DNA from: Symsagittifera roscoffensis
Taxonomy: Eukaryota > Xenacoelomorpha > Acoela > Convolutidae
Reading direction: 5' to 3'
DNA: 64,000 nt
Assembly: GCF_963678635.1 (NCBI RefSeq)
Contig: NC_087064.1
Coordinates: 58,724,338-58,788,337 of the forward strand
Positions 22,625 through 35,098 of the stretch are shown in pieces. The position numbers and the translations under genes were made by a program. The notes beneath the pieces are model-generated. The model did no database searches, was not told the DNA's origin, and worked only from the letters and a program-made list of their open reading frames with translations. Every line of letters begins with the position of its first letter. The first letter of the stretch is position 1.

Positions 22625-24075
22625 TTTCAAAATAGTAGTACCAATGGGAATTCCGGTCACACCCCTGTGTGCTAGCATACTCCCCTAGTCTTTTTTTCAC
22701 CCCACTGTATACAGCGTTCGAAAAAGTGTGTGGTGTAAATTTTTGACCCAAAATATTAGATTTTTAAAATTTTGTCACAAACTACCCACCCAAATCTGCC
22801 ATTTTTGGTTCAATGGATAAAACAGGTTGTAGAAAGCCCCCTGCATAAGCGGCTTCTGTCCAGAGTTTCTGTACACAAAGTTATGGCCCTCAAAATACTC
22901 AATTTTTCAAATTTTTGACCGTTTTTTGAAATTTAGTCTTTTATCGAAAATTACCCTCCCGAATCTGAGATTTTGGTTTCAACCGAACGGAGGGAGGATT
23001 GTGGGGAGCGCTTCTGCATTAGTGGTTACGCTCACGTTTTCCACACATTAAGTTCTGAACCTCAGAAAGTCAAGTTTACGAATTTTTTATCGTCTTTTTG
23101 AAATGTTTCTCGAAAACTACCCTCCAAAAACATGAGGTTTTGGCTTTAGTTAGTGGAATGAGTTATGGGAAGCTCCGCTGCATAAAAAATTACGGCTATA
23201 TTGTTTTACACAAAAAGTTCTGACCCTCCGAAAAGAAGAATTTTCGATTTTTTCATCGTTTCATCAAACATTTTGACTTTTCGAAATCTACCCTACTAAA
23301 TCTGAGATTCTGCTTTCAATAAAAAGAATGAGTTGTATCAAGCTCCTCTGCAGAGGCGTCAACACCCAAATTTTTGTACACACCAAGTTATGAACCTCGG
23401 ATTAGTAGAATTTTCTACTTTTTTTTGAATCTTTTTGACTTCTCTCAAAAACTACCCTACCGATTCTGAGATATTGGTTTCAGTGTCAAGAACGGATTGT
23501 GGGAATTACGCTCCACTTTATAAGCAATTACGCCCAATTGTTTCTACACAAATAGTTGTGACCCTCGGAAACTTTTTTTTCAGTTTTTCAAAAGTCAACA
23601 AACAGTTTTCAGTAGTTTTTCTACTAATTGTCTTAAACTACCATCCCAAACTTGAAATTTTAGGTTCAATGAAGAGAGAATGGGTTGAGCGAAGCTCGTG
23701 TGTGAAAGTGCTCACGTTAAATTTTTTCAACACAAAAAATATATGACCTTCAGAAAAGTCAATGATTTGATCCCTTGTCCGTTTTTTTTGAACTTTTGAC
23801 TTCTTGGAAACAACTCAATCTGATATCAAAGGCTTAATCAAGACAACAGTTTGTAAAAAGCCTCCGTGCGTAAACTGCTACGCATTAAAAATTTGAACCT
23901 GAAACAATTCTGTGAAAATTCCAAAATAACAAAATATTTCACTCTTTTTTTAATAGAACAACAACCTAGGTTTCGGGTAAAGCCCAATGCTTAAATGTTT
24001 TAAATTACCCACTTCATTCCGCATCAGTACAACAAAATCAAAAATTTATCAAACAGGTTTCTTCAGCTTTAGTAG
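22625..24075 (+). repeat. Element containing a degenerate tandem array, about 165 bp units
   Basis: Successive blocks of CTACCCnCC(N)AATCTGAGATTTTGGTTTCA, then TTGTGGGAAGC, CTGCATAAG, TACGC, ACACAAA-GTTATG-CCCTC recur near 22784, 22962, 23116, 23288, 23451 and 23636. The leader (GCATACTCCCCTAGTCTTT) and tail (GCATCAGTACA...CTTCAGCTTTAGTAGC) match those of the array at 50690-52030, so the whole unit looks like one mobile element carrying internal tandem repeats. Confidence 0.8.
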
Positions 24076-24615
24076 CACCGTAGCTTCAAGCTATCATGGA
24101 TATGTAGCGTAGAGGTAGGGAAGGAGACCCGCAATAAAATAAGAGGGTTCGATCCTGGACAGGGTCGGGTGTTTTTAATGAACTTTTTCGTATACTATTT
24201 AAAACGCGTCAGCTCTATCAATTGAGTTAAATTAGTTAGTAAATTTTCTTTTTTTTAAAACTGACTGGTATTGCTTATGCATGATAATTGGCATTCGTCA
24301 CTTAGCAATTGTGTAGACTCATAATTGGCGTGCGTCAATTAAGAAATTTTGTAGACTCAAAGTTTTTCTCATTCAGTTTTCCCAGTAGCGTTATTGGTCA
24401 AATTTTTGCTTGTGTATGGGATGTGCGACTTGGCTTCTGTGTAATCATTGCTTTAATGTTTTTTTAAAATAAATTTTTTTAAAAGAGAAAACAGTTTTTA
24501 AATTTTTCGAAAAAAGTCATGAGTCTTACAAAAAATGTTTTAACCTCTGTACAAGCTAAAGTACAACTCTTGTTAAAACTTCTAAGTTTTCATGGATGAA
24601 TTTTTTTATCATTTA

Positions 24616-25086
24616 TTAAGAGTAATGAACGTAATGAGTACTCCTATATAGGTTTTGGTAGTTTTTTTCTTTGTTGTTACTTTTCAGGAAAAATTCTTTA
24701 AACTTGTTCACGCTTATTTACGATTGTTCGCGGTTTAACTTTTGTTTTTTCTTTAAATTTGGTTCATTTACTTTGTTAGGAGTAAAGGAAGTTCCATCAA
24801 ACAGTAAAAATTTAAAGGTCGCGAAAAACGTGATCGGCTTCTAGTTTCGAAAATGGATTTTTATGTACAGTCTTCCCAGCGGACGGAATTAAAAAACTAC
24901 TTATTGATCTAGTTTTCTCATATTGAGTTATCCTTATCGCAAAAATGGCAATCCTAATTTTTTTATTGAACTAAGGGCATCTCGTTTTTTTTTTAAATCT
25001 AAAATTGGATTTTTTTTAAAAAAAAAAGTTACTTTTTTTGGTTTACCTGCATTCATTAGCTCTTTTCCATGTGTCTGTTGGCTATG
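24616..25086 (+). mobile_element. Helentron-like element (copy 10)
   Basis: Left end TTAAGAGTAATGAACGTAAT; right end GCATTCATTAGCTCTTTTCC, a decayed hairpin (ATGTGTCTGTTGG) and CTATG. It contains the T-rich CAGGAAAAATTC tract and a GCGAAAAACGTGATCGGCTT block. Confidence 0.75.
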
Positions 25087-25134
25087 TTTGTTCAAACTTT
25101 CCAATCAGAATATAATACGAATCATAGTTCGTTT

Positions 25135-25581
25135 AAAAGTCAGGAAAATAGTGAGTATTCTTATAAAAGTCTTGGTGATTTTTTTTTCCAGGAAACAATC
25201 TTCGATCTTTTTCTGGCTCAATTTTGATTTTCGCGTTTTGACTTTTGATTTTTATAAGTACAGTTCGTGTCCTGTGTTAGAAGACAGTTAAATTTTTGTG
25301 GTTACAAAAACCGTGATTGGCGTCTGAATTCAATAGTGGAAATTAATTTTCAGTTTTCCCAGCGAAAAAAAACTTTTACCTATTGATCTAGTTTTCTCGT
25401 ATTGGGTTAATCTTATCAAACAAATACGATTTATGAATGGTTTGTGAATTTCACAGAGCCTTAAGGGCATACGTTCTTTGTTCTTTTAAATTTGGAAATT
25501 ATAGTTTTTTCAAAAAAATACAAGTCAATTTTTTTCTGTTTCCTCGCATTCATTACTTTTTCTAACTGTCAGTTGGCTATG
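25135..25581 (+). mobile_element. Helentron-like element (copy 11)
   Basis: Left end AATAGTGAGTATTCTTATAA; right end CGCATTCATTACTTTTTCT, the hairpin TAACTGTCAGTTGG and CTATG. It follows copy 10 after about 50 bases. A further weak trace continues at 25640-26060. Confidence 0.7.
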
Positions 25582-26409
25582 TTCCCATAAAAAAAATTTG
25601 GCTCTAAGTGCATCAGTTCCAGTAATTTGTTTTTTTTTCATTTTGAAAATAGTTTTTGAGTTTCGATTTTGTAAGTTTTGGTGTTCCCCATTCATTGAAG
25701 AATCTGGCTCATGATTTCATATCACTCAAACTATTTTCAAGTGCTTATAAACTATCTTCCCAATTGATGCTCGGTGGTGATTTTTCGGTCTTAGTGGTTT
25801 TCTTTTTCCTGAACTGCGCTAATATCTACAGATGTGCAATAATTTTTTTGAATGTATTTATAAGTGCTCTTAGATTTATATGCACTTTTCGAGTTCAGTT
25901 TAAATTCACCTGGAATACGCACTTGCAAAAAAAAAACAAGAACTTATTTTTGCTTCAAAAATAAATTCACTATTTCCCAGCGGAAGAAAATTTGTACCTG
26001 AAGTTTAAAAAAAATCAAATTTACTTGCATATATTGACTCTTTTCGAACTTTCTGTTGGCTCCGTTTTAGTTACCAACAATGACAGCTTTCAACAGCTTC
26101 TCGCTTTGATTCGGTTCAATTTTGATTCGGACTGACCGTCAAAAATAACAGTTGGTATATTTAATTCTATAATTGAACCCCTGATAAAAAAAAATATATT
26201 CGCCAAAAATTATAAAAAATTTCGACTAATTAGTTGTTGGCCGAGATTCAGCTATCATTTCCCCCCCCCCCACATTTTTGCTTAGATTCAGCTATCATTT
26301 TTGCCCCCCCCCCCCACATTTTTGCTTCATCTGCGTTTATTCGAGCAAAAAAGGACAGCTTGCTCCTGAATCGAGACTGCTTCAACTGCAATCTACCCAG
26401 TAACTTTCG

Positions 26410-29400
26410 TAAAGTGCTGTCACACTACTCAGACCTCCTACTTACGGCACAGTGCTGTTGTATCGCTTCTCAGACCTGCTCACGTCCTGATCATTTCTCA
26501 GACGTTCTACTTGCGACATACTAGTGCTGTCTCTTTGCTTGAAATTCCCGAAGTCCGCACCTGGTGCTTTGCCATTACTCATATTCTGCTCAAAGCACAG
26601 TGGTGCTGTCCCACTACTTAATTGTCCTGCTCACAGCACAGTGGTGCTGTCCCACTACTCAGACGTGCTGCTCCCGGCACAGTGTTTTTGTATCGCTTCT
26701 CAGACGTCCTGGTCACGTCCCATTCATTTCTCAGACGTTCTACCTATAACACAGTGGTGCTGTCTCTTTGCTTGAAAATCGCGAAGTCCTCACCTGGTGC
26801 TTTACCATTACTCATATTCTGCTCACCGCACAGTGGTGCTGTCCCTCTACTCGGACGTGCTGCTCCCGGCACAGTAGTGCGGTATTGCTGCTTCGAAGTC
26901 TTGACATCTCTAGTGGTGCTGTCTTCTTTCTCAGACGTCCTACTTGCGGCTAAAGGTGCTGTTTTTCTTCGCCTGACAGCCACGATATCCGCACCTTGTG
27001 CTTTGTCAGTTCTCAACTCTGCTCACGACACAGTGGTACTGTCCCATTACTAAGACATCTTGCCCACGGCACAGTGTTGTTGTATCGCTACTCAGACGTG
27101 TTGCCCACGTCCTGCTCATTTCTCAGACGTTCTACCTATAACACACTGGTGCTGTCTCTTTGCTTGAATTTCACGAAGTCCGCACCTGGTGCTTTACCAT
27201 TACTCATATTCTGCTCACCGCACAGTGGTGCTGTCCCTCTACTCGGACGTGCTGCTCCCGGCACAGTAGTGCGGTATTGCTGCTTCGAAGTCTTGACATC
27301 TCTAGTGGTGCTGTCTTTTTTCTCAGACGTCCTACTTGCGGCTAAAGGTGCTGTTTTTCTTCGCCTGACAGCCACGATATCCGCACCTTGTGCTTTGTCA
27401 GTTTTCACACTCTGCTCACGACACAGTGGTACTGTCCCATTACTAAGACATCCTGCCCACGGCACAGTGTTGTTTTATCGCTACTCAGACGTTTTGCTCA
27501 CGTCCTGCTCATTTCGCAGACGTTCTACTTGCGACATACTAGTGCTGTCTCTTTGCTTGAAATTCCCGAAGTCCGCACCTGGTGCTTTGCCATTACTCAT
27601 ATTCTGCTCACAGCATAGTGGTGCTGTCCCACTACTTAATTGTCCTGCTCACAGCACAGTGGCGCTGTCCCACTACTCAGACGTGCCTCTCCCGGCGCAG
27701 TGTTGTTGTATCGCTACTCACGACGTCCTGCTCACGTCCTGCTCATTTCCCAGACGTTCTACTTGCGACATACTTGTGCTGACTTTTTGTTTGACAGTCT
27801 CAAAATCTGCACCTGGTGCTTTGCCGCTACTCATATTCTGTGCACGGCACAGTTGTGCTACTCAACTACTCAGACGTTCTGCTCACGGCACAGTGAAGCT
27901 GTCCCACTATTCAGACGTCCTGCTCAGTGCACAGTGGTGCCTCACTGCTACTTCGAAGTCTTGGCATCTTTAGTGGTGCTGCCCCATTTCTCAGAAGTCC
28001 TAATTACGACACACTTGTTCTGTCTCTTTGCTTGAAAGTCTCGATATCCGCATCTAGTGTTTTTTTTTTCAGTGTTCACATTCCGCTCACGGCGGCACAG
28101 TGGTGCTGTCCCTTACTCAGATGTCCTACTCACGGCAGAGTAGTGCTGTCCCACTACTGAGACGTCTTGCTCACGGCACAGTGCAGCTTTACTGCTACTT
28201 CGAAGTCTTGGCATCTTTAGTGGCGCTATCCCAATTCTCAGCCGTCCTACTTACGACAAACTGGTGCTGTGGCTTTGGTTGAAACACGGCTCAGTGTTGC
28301 TTCCAACAACTCAGACCTCTTGCTCAAGGCACCGTGGTGCTGTATCGCAACTTTGAAAACTTGGCTTCTTTAGTGCTGCTGTCCCACTACTCAGACGTGC
28401 TGCGCCCGGCAAAATGGTGCAGTATTGCTGCTTCGAAATCTTGCAAACTTTGGTGGTGCTGTCTCATTTCTCATGCGTCCTTCTTACGGCTACTGGTGCT
28501 GTTTTTCTTTGCCTGAAAGTCACAATATCCGCACCTTGTGCTTTGTCAGTAGTCACAACCTGCTCACGGCTCAGTGGTACTATCCCACTACTAAGACATC
28601 CTGCTCACGTCCCAGTGGTGCTGTCTTCTACTCAGACGTTTTGTCCACGGCACAGTGTTGTTTTATCGATACTCAGACGTTTTGCTCACGTCCTGGTCAT
28701 TTCTCAGACGTTCTATTTACGACACACTGGTGCTGTCTCTTTGCTTGAAAATCGCGAAGTCCGCACCTGGTGCTTTGCCATTACTCATAATTTGCATCCG
28801 ACAGAGTGGTGCTGTATGGCTGCTTCGAAGTCTTGACATCTCTAGTGGTCCTGTCTTATTTTTCAGACGTCCTAATTGCGGCTACTGGTGCTGATTTTGT
28901 TCTTTTGTTCGCCTGAAAGCCACGTTATCCGCACCCTGTGCTTTGCCAGTACTCACATTCTGCTCACGGCAGAGTGGTACTGTCCCACTACTCAGACGTC
29001 CTGCCCACGGCATAGTGTTGCCGAATCGCTACTCAGACGTCCTGCTCACGTCCCAGTGGTGCTGACCCACCACTCAGACGTTCTGCTCAAGGCTAAATGC
29101 TGCTGTGTGGCTGCTTCGAATTCTTGGCATCTTTAGTGATGCTGTCTCGTTTCTCAGACGTCCTGCTTGCGGCACTGTGGTCTTGTCTCCTTTCTTAAAA
29201 ATCGCAACTTTCGCAGCTAGTGCTTGCCCACTGTTCACGCCCTTCTCACAGCACAGTGGTACTGTTTCTCAGACATCCTGCACACGGTATAGTGGGGCTC
29301 TATTGCTACTTCGAAGTTTTGGCATCTTTAGTGGTGCAGCCCATTTATCAGACGTCCTACTTACGGCACACTCTTGCTGTCTCTTTGCTTGAACTCCCGC
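26410..29400. repeat. Satellite of about 41 bp units with a 392 bp higher-order period
   Basis: The base unit is GTGCTGTCCCACTACTCAGA followed by CGTCCTGCTCACGGCACAGT and G (41 bases). Diverged unit types of 39-43 bases are interspersed: one with CTTTGCTTGAAA...CACCTG, one with GCTGCTTCGAAGTCTTG, one with CGCCTGA...CCACGATATCC. The block starting TACCTATAAC at 26741 recurs at 27133 and again near 27526 (TACTTGCGAC), giving a period of about 392. GC content is much higher than the flanks. The unit has no stop codon in the forward frames, so long open frames (for example 26996-27973) arise with no protein evidence behind them. Confidence 0.93.
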
Positions 29401-30412
29401 GACCTCGTGAAAAATCAGAATCAATAGTTCTAATTTGAGAACCGAACAGTTTACTATTTGTTTTCAGGGCGCAAGGAGAACGTTTGTGCTATCTTTCACT
29501 GTCAGCAGAACGAAGCTTGCGAAGTGAAACACTCCACCTGACGCTATTGCAAAAAGGGCAATTGACTCCGATTTACCGCAATTTTTTTTTACTTTCTCGC
29601 CCGCATCGTTAAGTTTTACTATGGGAAAATGGAAGGGGACGTCCTCATTTAGACAGCAACGAGCAAAGTCACCGTACCGACCGGAAGCGTGCTCCAGTTC
29701 TTCCATCCCAGAGGCGGAAAATATTGAAGTGTAAAGGGAAACAAGATTTAAAATAAAACAAGAATAGCCGCTTACTGTGCTGGTATCTCAGAATTTTCTG
29801 ATCATTCTTTTAAAAAAGTACCACAATTAAATTAATGTCGTTTTTTTTCGACGTGGTATGATGAAAAGAGCTGAACGAAAAACTAGATATTCGGAATATT
29901 CGTCATTTATATAGAATAAGCAAATTGAAAAACAAATTTTGTTGGAAAATGAATGGAAAAACAAAAAGAAAATCAAAAAAAGTTCCACATTTTTTGCAGT
30001 TTTTGAATCTTTGATTCCAAAAAGGCGCTAAGTTACTAAAAAAAACTAAAGTATTTTGGGTAAAACTAAGTTTTTACGTTCTAAATTAACTTATTGTAAG
30101 CCTGCTCGTTCGCTTTCTTTGCTCGATATAAGGCGAAAAAAATTCACACCCGTTTATCTTGACACTGAAAAATGTTTTTGATGTTTTACATCATTCAAAT
30201 TAAGACTGTAACTGCTTTGACATGATATATCAGACAACTCTCTCCAATGAGTATTTGTGGTAGCTGAATTTGAGTGAAAAGAAAAAAAGAGAAGAGATAA
30301 TAAAAACTAAAACACACACGAATACAAAATTCTTCCCCATTTTTGAATGGTCGGAACAAAGACAAGTTTAAAATATATTTGAGCACAACTAATATATCAT
30401 CAAACCGCTATA

Positions 30413-30612
30413 NNNNNNNNNNNNNNNNNNNNNNNNNNNNNNNNNNNNNNNNNNNNNNNNNNNNNNNNNNNNNNNNNNNNNNNNNNNNNNNNNNNNNNNN
30501 NNNNNNNNNNNNNNNNNNNNNNNNNNNNNNNNNNNNNNNNNNNNNNNNNNNNNNNNNNNNNNNNNNNNNNNNNNNNNNNNNNNNNNNNNNNNNNNNNNNN
30601 NNNNNNNNNNNN
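30413..30612. other. Assembly gap of 200 N
   Basis: Exactly 200 N, a typical scaffold placeholder, so the true length is unknown. The right flank (TTGTAATCAATTATAATTGA) is the TTATAATC-type repeat seen at 2210-2990. The gap lies in intron 10. Confidence 0.97.
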
Positions 30613-30776
30613 AAAAATTGTAATCAATTATAATTGATTATAATTTATTATAATATCACGAAAAATGTTATCATTATATTGGATTATGAATCATTTAAAC
30701 ATCTAAATTTGGCGCATATAATTTTGATAAAAATACAATTATAATTTTAATAAAATCGAATCTTTTCTTTTTATAC

Positions 30777-30830
30777 TGAGTGCGGGTAGTGAAGACTCTT
30801 GAACAGGTCTTGGTGATTTTTTTGTTTTTT
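30777..30830 (+). mobile_element. Helentron-like element, 5' fragment (copy 12)
   Basis: GTAGTGAAGACTCTTGAACA then GGTCTTGGTGATTTTTTTG; only the left end remains. Confidence 0.45.
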
Positions 30831-31081
30831 TGAATGAGCGCTGAAAGCTTACAGCGGATTAATTGCAAGATTTCAAATACTTGAGTGTTTGTTTTCATGA
30901 TTTCAAACACTTGGGTCTTCACAATGATGTTTAAGCCATGCCTGTAAAAGTTTTCATCTGCATTTATTTTTCTCAATCGACAAAAAAAAATGATAATGCG
31001 AAGTTTCCACAACCAGTATTGTCTTAAATAGAGTAGACATGATAAATTCGGGCACAAAATGATTTATGTACACCGGTTTAG

Positions 31082-31232
31082 GGTGTGGCTGGAACAAATC
31101 ACACGGCAGCGTCGGATATTGTGAGTGACAGGAGGTCCTTCTTCTGCAACTCCTCCTCCGAGTTCAATGACATGGCCACGCTCTTCTTCAACGGACAGGA
31201 GGCATCAGTCAAGGCCCTTTTCCACACTGTTG
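31082..31232 (+). CDS. CLCN6: CLCN6 exon 11 (glycosylated luminal loop)
   Basis: Acceptor GGTTTAG, donor GTCAGT, phase 0 in and 1 out. It encodes GVAGTNHTAASDIVSDRR and CNSSSEFNDMATLFFNGQE, aligning with human YNDMATLFFNPQE. Sequons NHT and NSS fit the known glycosylated loop of ClC-6. The stretch between exon 10 and FFC is somewhat shorter than in human. Confidence 0.95.
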
Positions 31233-32339
31233 GTCAGTCTCTTACCATTTATTTTAAAATGCTCCTTGTGTCTTAAAAATACACGAGGAATGTTACGACA
31301 AAAAATTTGTTTAAATGACTCATAATTTCAAAATCATGTTCTTTTTCTCTATTAATTTTAAATAGAGCACACTAATTTTTTATTTTTTGTTTAAAGTACA
31401 GAAATACTTTTATACGCCTATTTATCAAATAGTTTTTACTAGTTCAAAATTGCGCATTCAAGAGGATTAAAATCACTGCGTCTAGAATAAATTAGAAACA
31501 AACTAGAAACTTTTCAATCTTAACGTGCTCAGCAAATTATCACATTTACTTGTACTTTTGTGTTTTTTTTTCTTCCTTGGTTTGGAAATGGGACAAAGTT
31601 TCCAAATCAACCTTGGTAACAACCATGATAAAATACCAAAACCCGAGTTGACCAGAAATGCTAATCATACACTTTTCATGCAATTCCAAAAATATAGAAA
31701 ATTGCATGATGATCTATGGCTAGTGATTTTTCATATATGAAAATAATTTTATGACTAGCATTTTTTCATAAGAAAAAATTTGATTATTTAAAAATTTGAA
31801 ACTTTTTCAAGCTATAAGTAGGGTTGTTTGCTTAACCGAGCAGAACAGTCAAATGCTATATTGGAAGTGTCAGTTTTGGCAAAAAATGTTAAAGATAATC
31901 TTTTTTGAAAATTGATTTTTAAAACTAATCAGGCATTGATCAAGGCATAGGTAAACATGCTATGCAAAAAAATAGGCGTTTTAAGCGTTTTTGAAGAAAA
32001 AAATGAAAAAAACAATATGGAAGAAAACCTAGTTTTCTGTACCCATGACTAAGTTATGCACACAAAATTAAATATTGTGCATGCAAAATTTAGAATGGAG
32101 AATGATTGTTTAAGTACAAAACTCGTTAAACTGTTGAAACAAATCAAATAAATTTGGGGCATAGTTGAAACTATTTCAGAAAAATGTTGTCGTCATAAGA
32201 AAAATGCTAGTCATACCAATTCCACATCAGAAAATTTTTTAATTTTTTTTTAAATTTATGACGATACAATGAATAATCATTCCCATGTTGTCTATTCTAT
32301 GTCACTTGCAAAGGCTATAAGTAAGGTAAACTATTGTCA
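31233..32339. other. Intron 11, first part: no gene seen
   Basis: AT-rich. Motifs such as AATGCTAATCATAC and AATGCTAGTCATACCAATTC (around 31660 and 32203) are imperfect repeats of each other, and a similar AATCATACAATT motif occurs at 63923 and 63965. No coding potential recognised. Confidence 0.4.
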
Positions 32340-33665
32340 TAAAAAGATGGAATATTTTTGACAGCAATAGGGATAGTGAACCCACCGTCGTCGAAGACTG
32401 TTAATTTCTTGAATGCAAACAGGATAATTGCAAAAAGAAAATACACTAAAGGTTGCTGTGAAGTTATTTTTTTTGGGGTTGCTGTTCACAATATCACAAT
32501 AAGTTATTTTGTAACTGCGCGCACTTCACTATTCTCAAACGGCTCCCTTGTTTCCCAGTCATATTTTCAGTGATATTTTTCTTTTACTATGATACGTAAA
32601 TTGTGCCCTGTTTTCAAGGAAAGATGTGAGAAATTCAAAAGCGGGACCACGTAACCAATGAGAAAAACACTTTTCTGGACTTGTATATGATCGACCGTGT
32701 CGAAAGATTTTTCAAGATCAAGAAAAGTAAATTGCATGATTTTATTTTGCTTCTACCGCCCAAGTTGGATTGTTTCAATTAAGGATATTACGGCGTAAGT
32801 TGAACTTTAATCGTGCCTAAAACCAAATTGTGTAACCTTTAGAAGAGTTTGATCCTTGAAGAGCTCGTTTTTTATATTGTGAATTTGTTTTTCAAATAAT
32901 TTATTTATAGCGGTAAGTAATGAAATTGGTCCTTAGCTTTTAAGGTTACGTTTACACCCATCGCTTTGAACCGTAATATTTGGGCAGTTCTTCCGCACGC
33001 TGAGAAAAATTATTTTCTAACCACTCAAGTTATAACTCTGTCAGCCCTGGGACCTTTTTGTTAACTTTTGATTTCAAGAAAACATCATCCGACTTCAAGC
33101 AATCTGTGCGATAACTTTATTTTGAAATTTGTATGGTTTTAAGAATTTCAGCCATTTAAACCGGCCCTAAAATTTTGCCGTCGCTTCTTAGCTATGCTGC
33201 TTTTTCATCTCTTTTGCTAATTTTTTCCACTTCTCTTTCATCAAAATCTTTGTCGTTTTTTGTTTATTTTTACCGGTGGTGTCAAAAACAAGTTCAAAAT
33301 ACTTCCTACAATTATTTTAGCCTCTGTGACATTTTTTTGTTGGTATTGTGATCTTTTCTTGTCCCGTACTCGATGCTTAGTTGTTTTTGTCGGATCATCA
33401 TTTCTTTCGTGGTTTATGGGAACTCGAATGCTTGAGAAAAAGTTGCCATCGTCGAAGTTTCCTTTTTGCCTCTTTTTAGTAGTTTGTCTGCACCGATTTT
33501 TTTTCAATTTTAATCTTGTTCCTCTCTCAATTTTGCCAATTGCAAAATATTTTTCCAAAGTTTCAATTATTAGAATTAGTTCTTCGACATTTTTAGTGAT
33601 AATCGCGCACTTTCTAAAAGAAATTAGTAACGATTTCAATCGAAGGTTGGATTTGGTCACTTGAT
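32340..33665 (-). mobile_element. Decayed LINE, second family
   Basis: On the - strand between about 32950 and 32640 the translation reads GPISLLTAINKLFEKQIH, FKDQTLLKVTQFGFRHD, then STYAVISLIETIQLG and TFLDLEKSFDTVDH. This is the order of LINE reverse transcriptase blocks (RPISLL...FEK, QFGFR, DLxKAFDTVDH), interrupted by stops. On its 5' side, a lysine- and arginine-rich open frame of 139 codons (33241-33660) may be an upstream ORF remnant. The 3' part (32350-32570) matches 36090-36240. Confidence 0.75.
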
Positions 33666-33669
33666 ATTT

Positions 33670-35098
33670 TAGCTCGACAGAAAAAAAAATCTGACGTCTG
33701 GTAAAATTATCTCCTTAATTTATTTTCAAAGAGATGCGTGAAGACAAAAACTGCCTAATAATGTAAATTATTTAAGTACATAATGAAAAAATAATTCAAA
33801 AAACATATAAAACTTCATATCGTGCCAGTATTATAATAAACACCTTGGGCCTCTCCTCGAAAGCCACAGATCATTCAACCATATTAATTCGAGTTTTTTT
33901 CTTTTTTGAGCTCGTGTCTTTGTACCCCTGTCTTCTTCCTAAACGCTGGGTAAATCACAGCAGAAGAATACCACTCACAGCGAAAGTCACAGGCAGGACA
34001 ATCACAACTGGGTGCAAAGCACTTCCTATGACTTTGTATGAAAAATACTTCGAGTGGTTTCACTCAATAAAATTCTGATTTGAGGAAAAAAAGATTTTTG
34101 AAACAGCTACAAAAAACGTCAATAATAAGACAAGTGAGGCCTAAGATTTACAAAGTGTACAAAAGTTTAAATCATAAGCAAAGATTAAATCAGACATTTA
34201 TCTCATTACAGTTTTCTTTGTTTTTAAATACGACTCAATTTAGGTTAATCAGCCTATCTGGGTTTTGGTTTTTATGAAATGACGATTTCTCATCATTGTT
34301 TTTTCGCCTGGTTTTTTGTTTGTTTATTGCTATATCTTGTATTTTACAGCTATCGGCTGCAAACGAACAATGTCCTGAGCTTTTGTCACTTTCGCAAATT
34401 TTTCTCACTCGGTTAGCCACCAAAAATGACACGATACAAGTATTAGTGCTGTTGTCACTTCCAAGCCTTTTGCAAACGCTCTAAGCTTTGCCTCAAATTC
34501 CGGCAAATGCTCGCGAAAATATTTGCTGTTTCTATACATTGGGCTTACTCTATTTTAAAACTGTCGTCGAGCATGGTATGCCTCGTCTCTATCATCGAAA
34601 ATGATAAACTTGTAGGCTACACAGGGTGGAAAATTTCTTTTGCGATTGCCCGGTAAGGTGTGACAAGCTTTTATCTATTCTTCCGGTATGTTCTTTGTCA
34701 AATCGTTTTTGAAAAAATTTAAGGTGTCCCTTTCTACCTTTTTTGATCAGCTTGCCTTGAAGGGTGGATTTTGAATAATCAAACAATCCTTGTTCATCTC
34801 TCTTGTAATCGTAGTCTACTGTTCCTATTATCGTGTTTTTTCTATCATTTGAGTTCGTGCTCCTTGTTCTTTCGTCTCCTTAGTTCATCTTATTTTCCAC
34901 GTTCTCCGTCGTATTTAAATGTTTGAGGTAAAAAAAAACGAAAAACGTCTTCTTTTTTATTCTTTTTCACGTTTCCAAAATTTTGTGGGATTTGATTTTT
35001 TCTGAATTTTTGATTAAAATATTTCAGTCAGTAGGTTGTATTTGAATTTAAAAACCCATTCGGATTGAGAAAAATTTTAGAAGTTTTTCTTTTTTCCA
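33670..35098. other. No gene seen; possible 5' remnant of the - strand LINE
   Basis: Basic open stretches on the - strand (34235-34432 and 34592-34786) could be decayed LINE sequence upstream of the reverse transcriptase, but I see no diagnostic endonuclease motif. Confidence 0.25.

Noticed and set aside
24094-24170. tRNA-like segment (TAGCGTAGAGGTAGG with GGTTCGATCC), possible tRNA or SINE
   Set aside because: Box A- and box B-like sequences are present, but the T-arm stem does not pair properly and no acceptor stem forms. A decayed SINE is possible; a tRNA gene is not supported.
26255-26320. Poly-C tracts as regulatory or G4 sites
   Set aside because: They are two copies of TTCAGCTATCATTT followed by a C run, a local duplication. 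Homopolymers this long are error-prone in assemblies and no function is indicated.
26996-27973. 325-codon open frame, the longest in the window
   Set aside because: It lies entirely in the 41 bp satellite, whose unit lacks stops; other frames and the reverse strand are also open, and the translation is only the repeat.
26410-29400. CRISPR-like array
   Set aside because: Repeats are adjacent without unique spacers, diverged, and the genome is animal.
33260-33664. 134-codon + strand open frame
   Set aside because: It is the complement of the basic LINE-associated frame on the - strand and has no similarity of its own.
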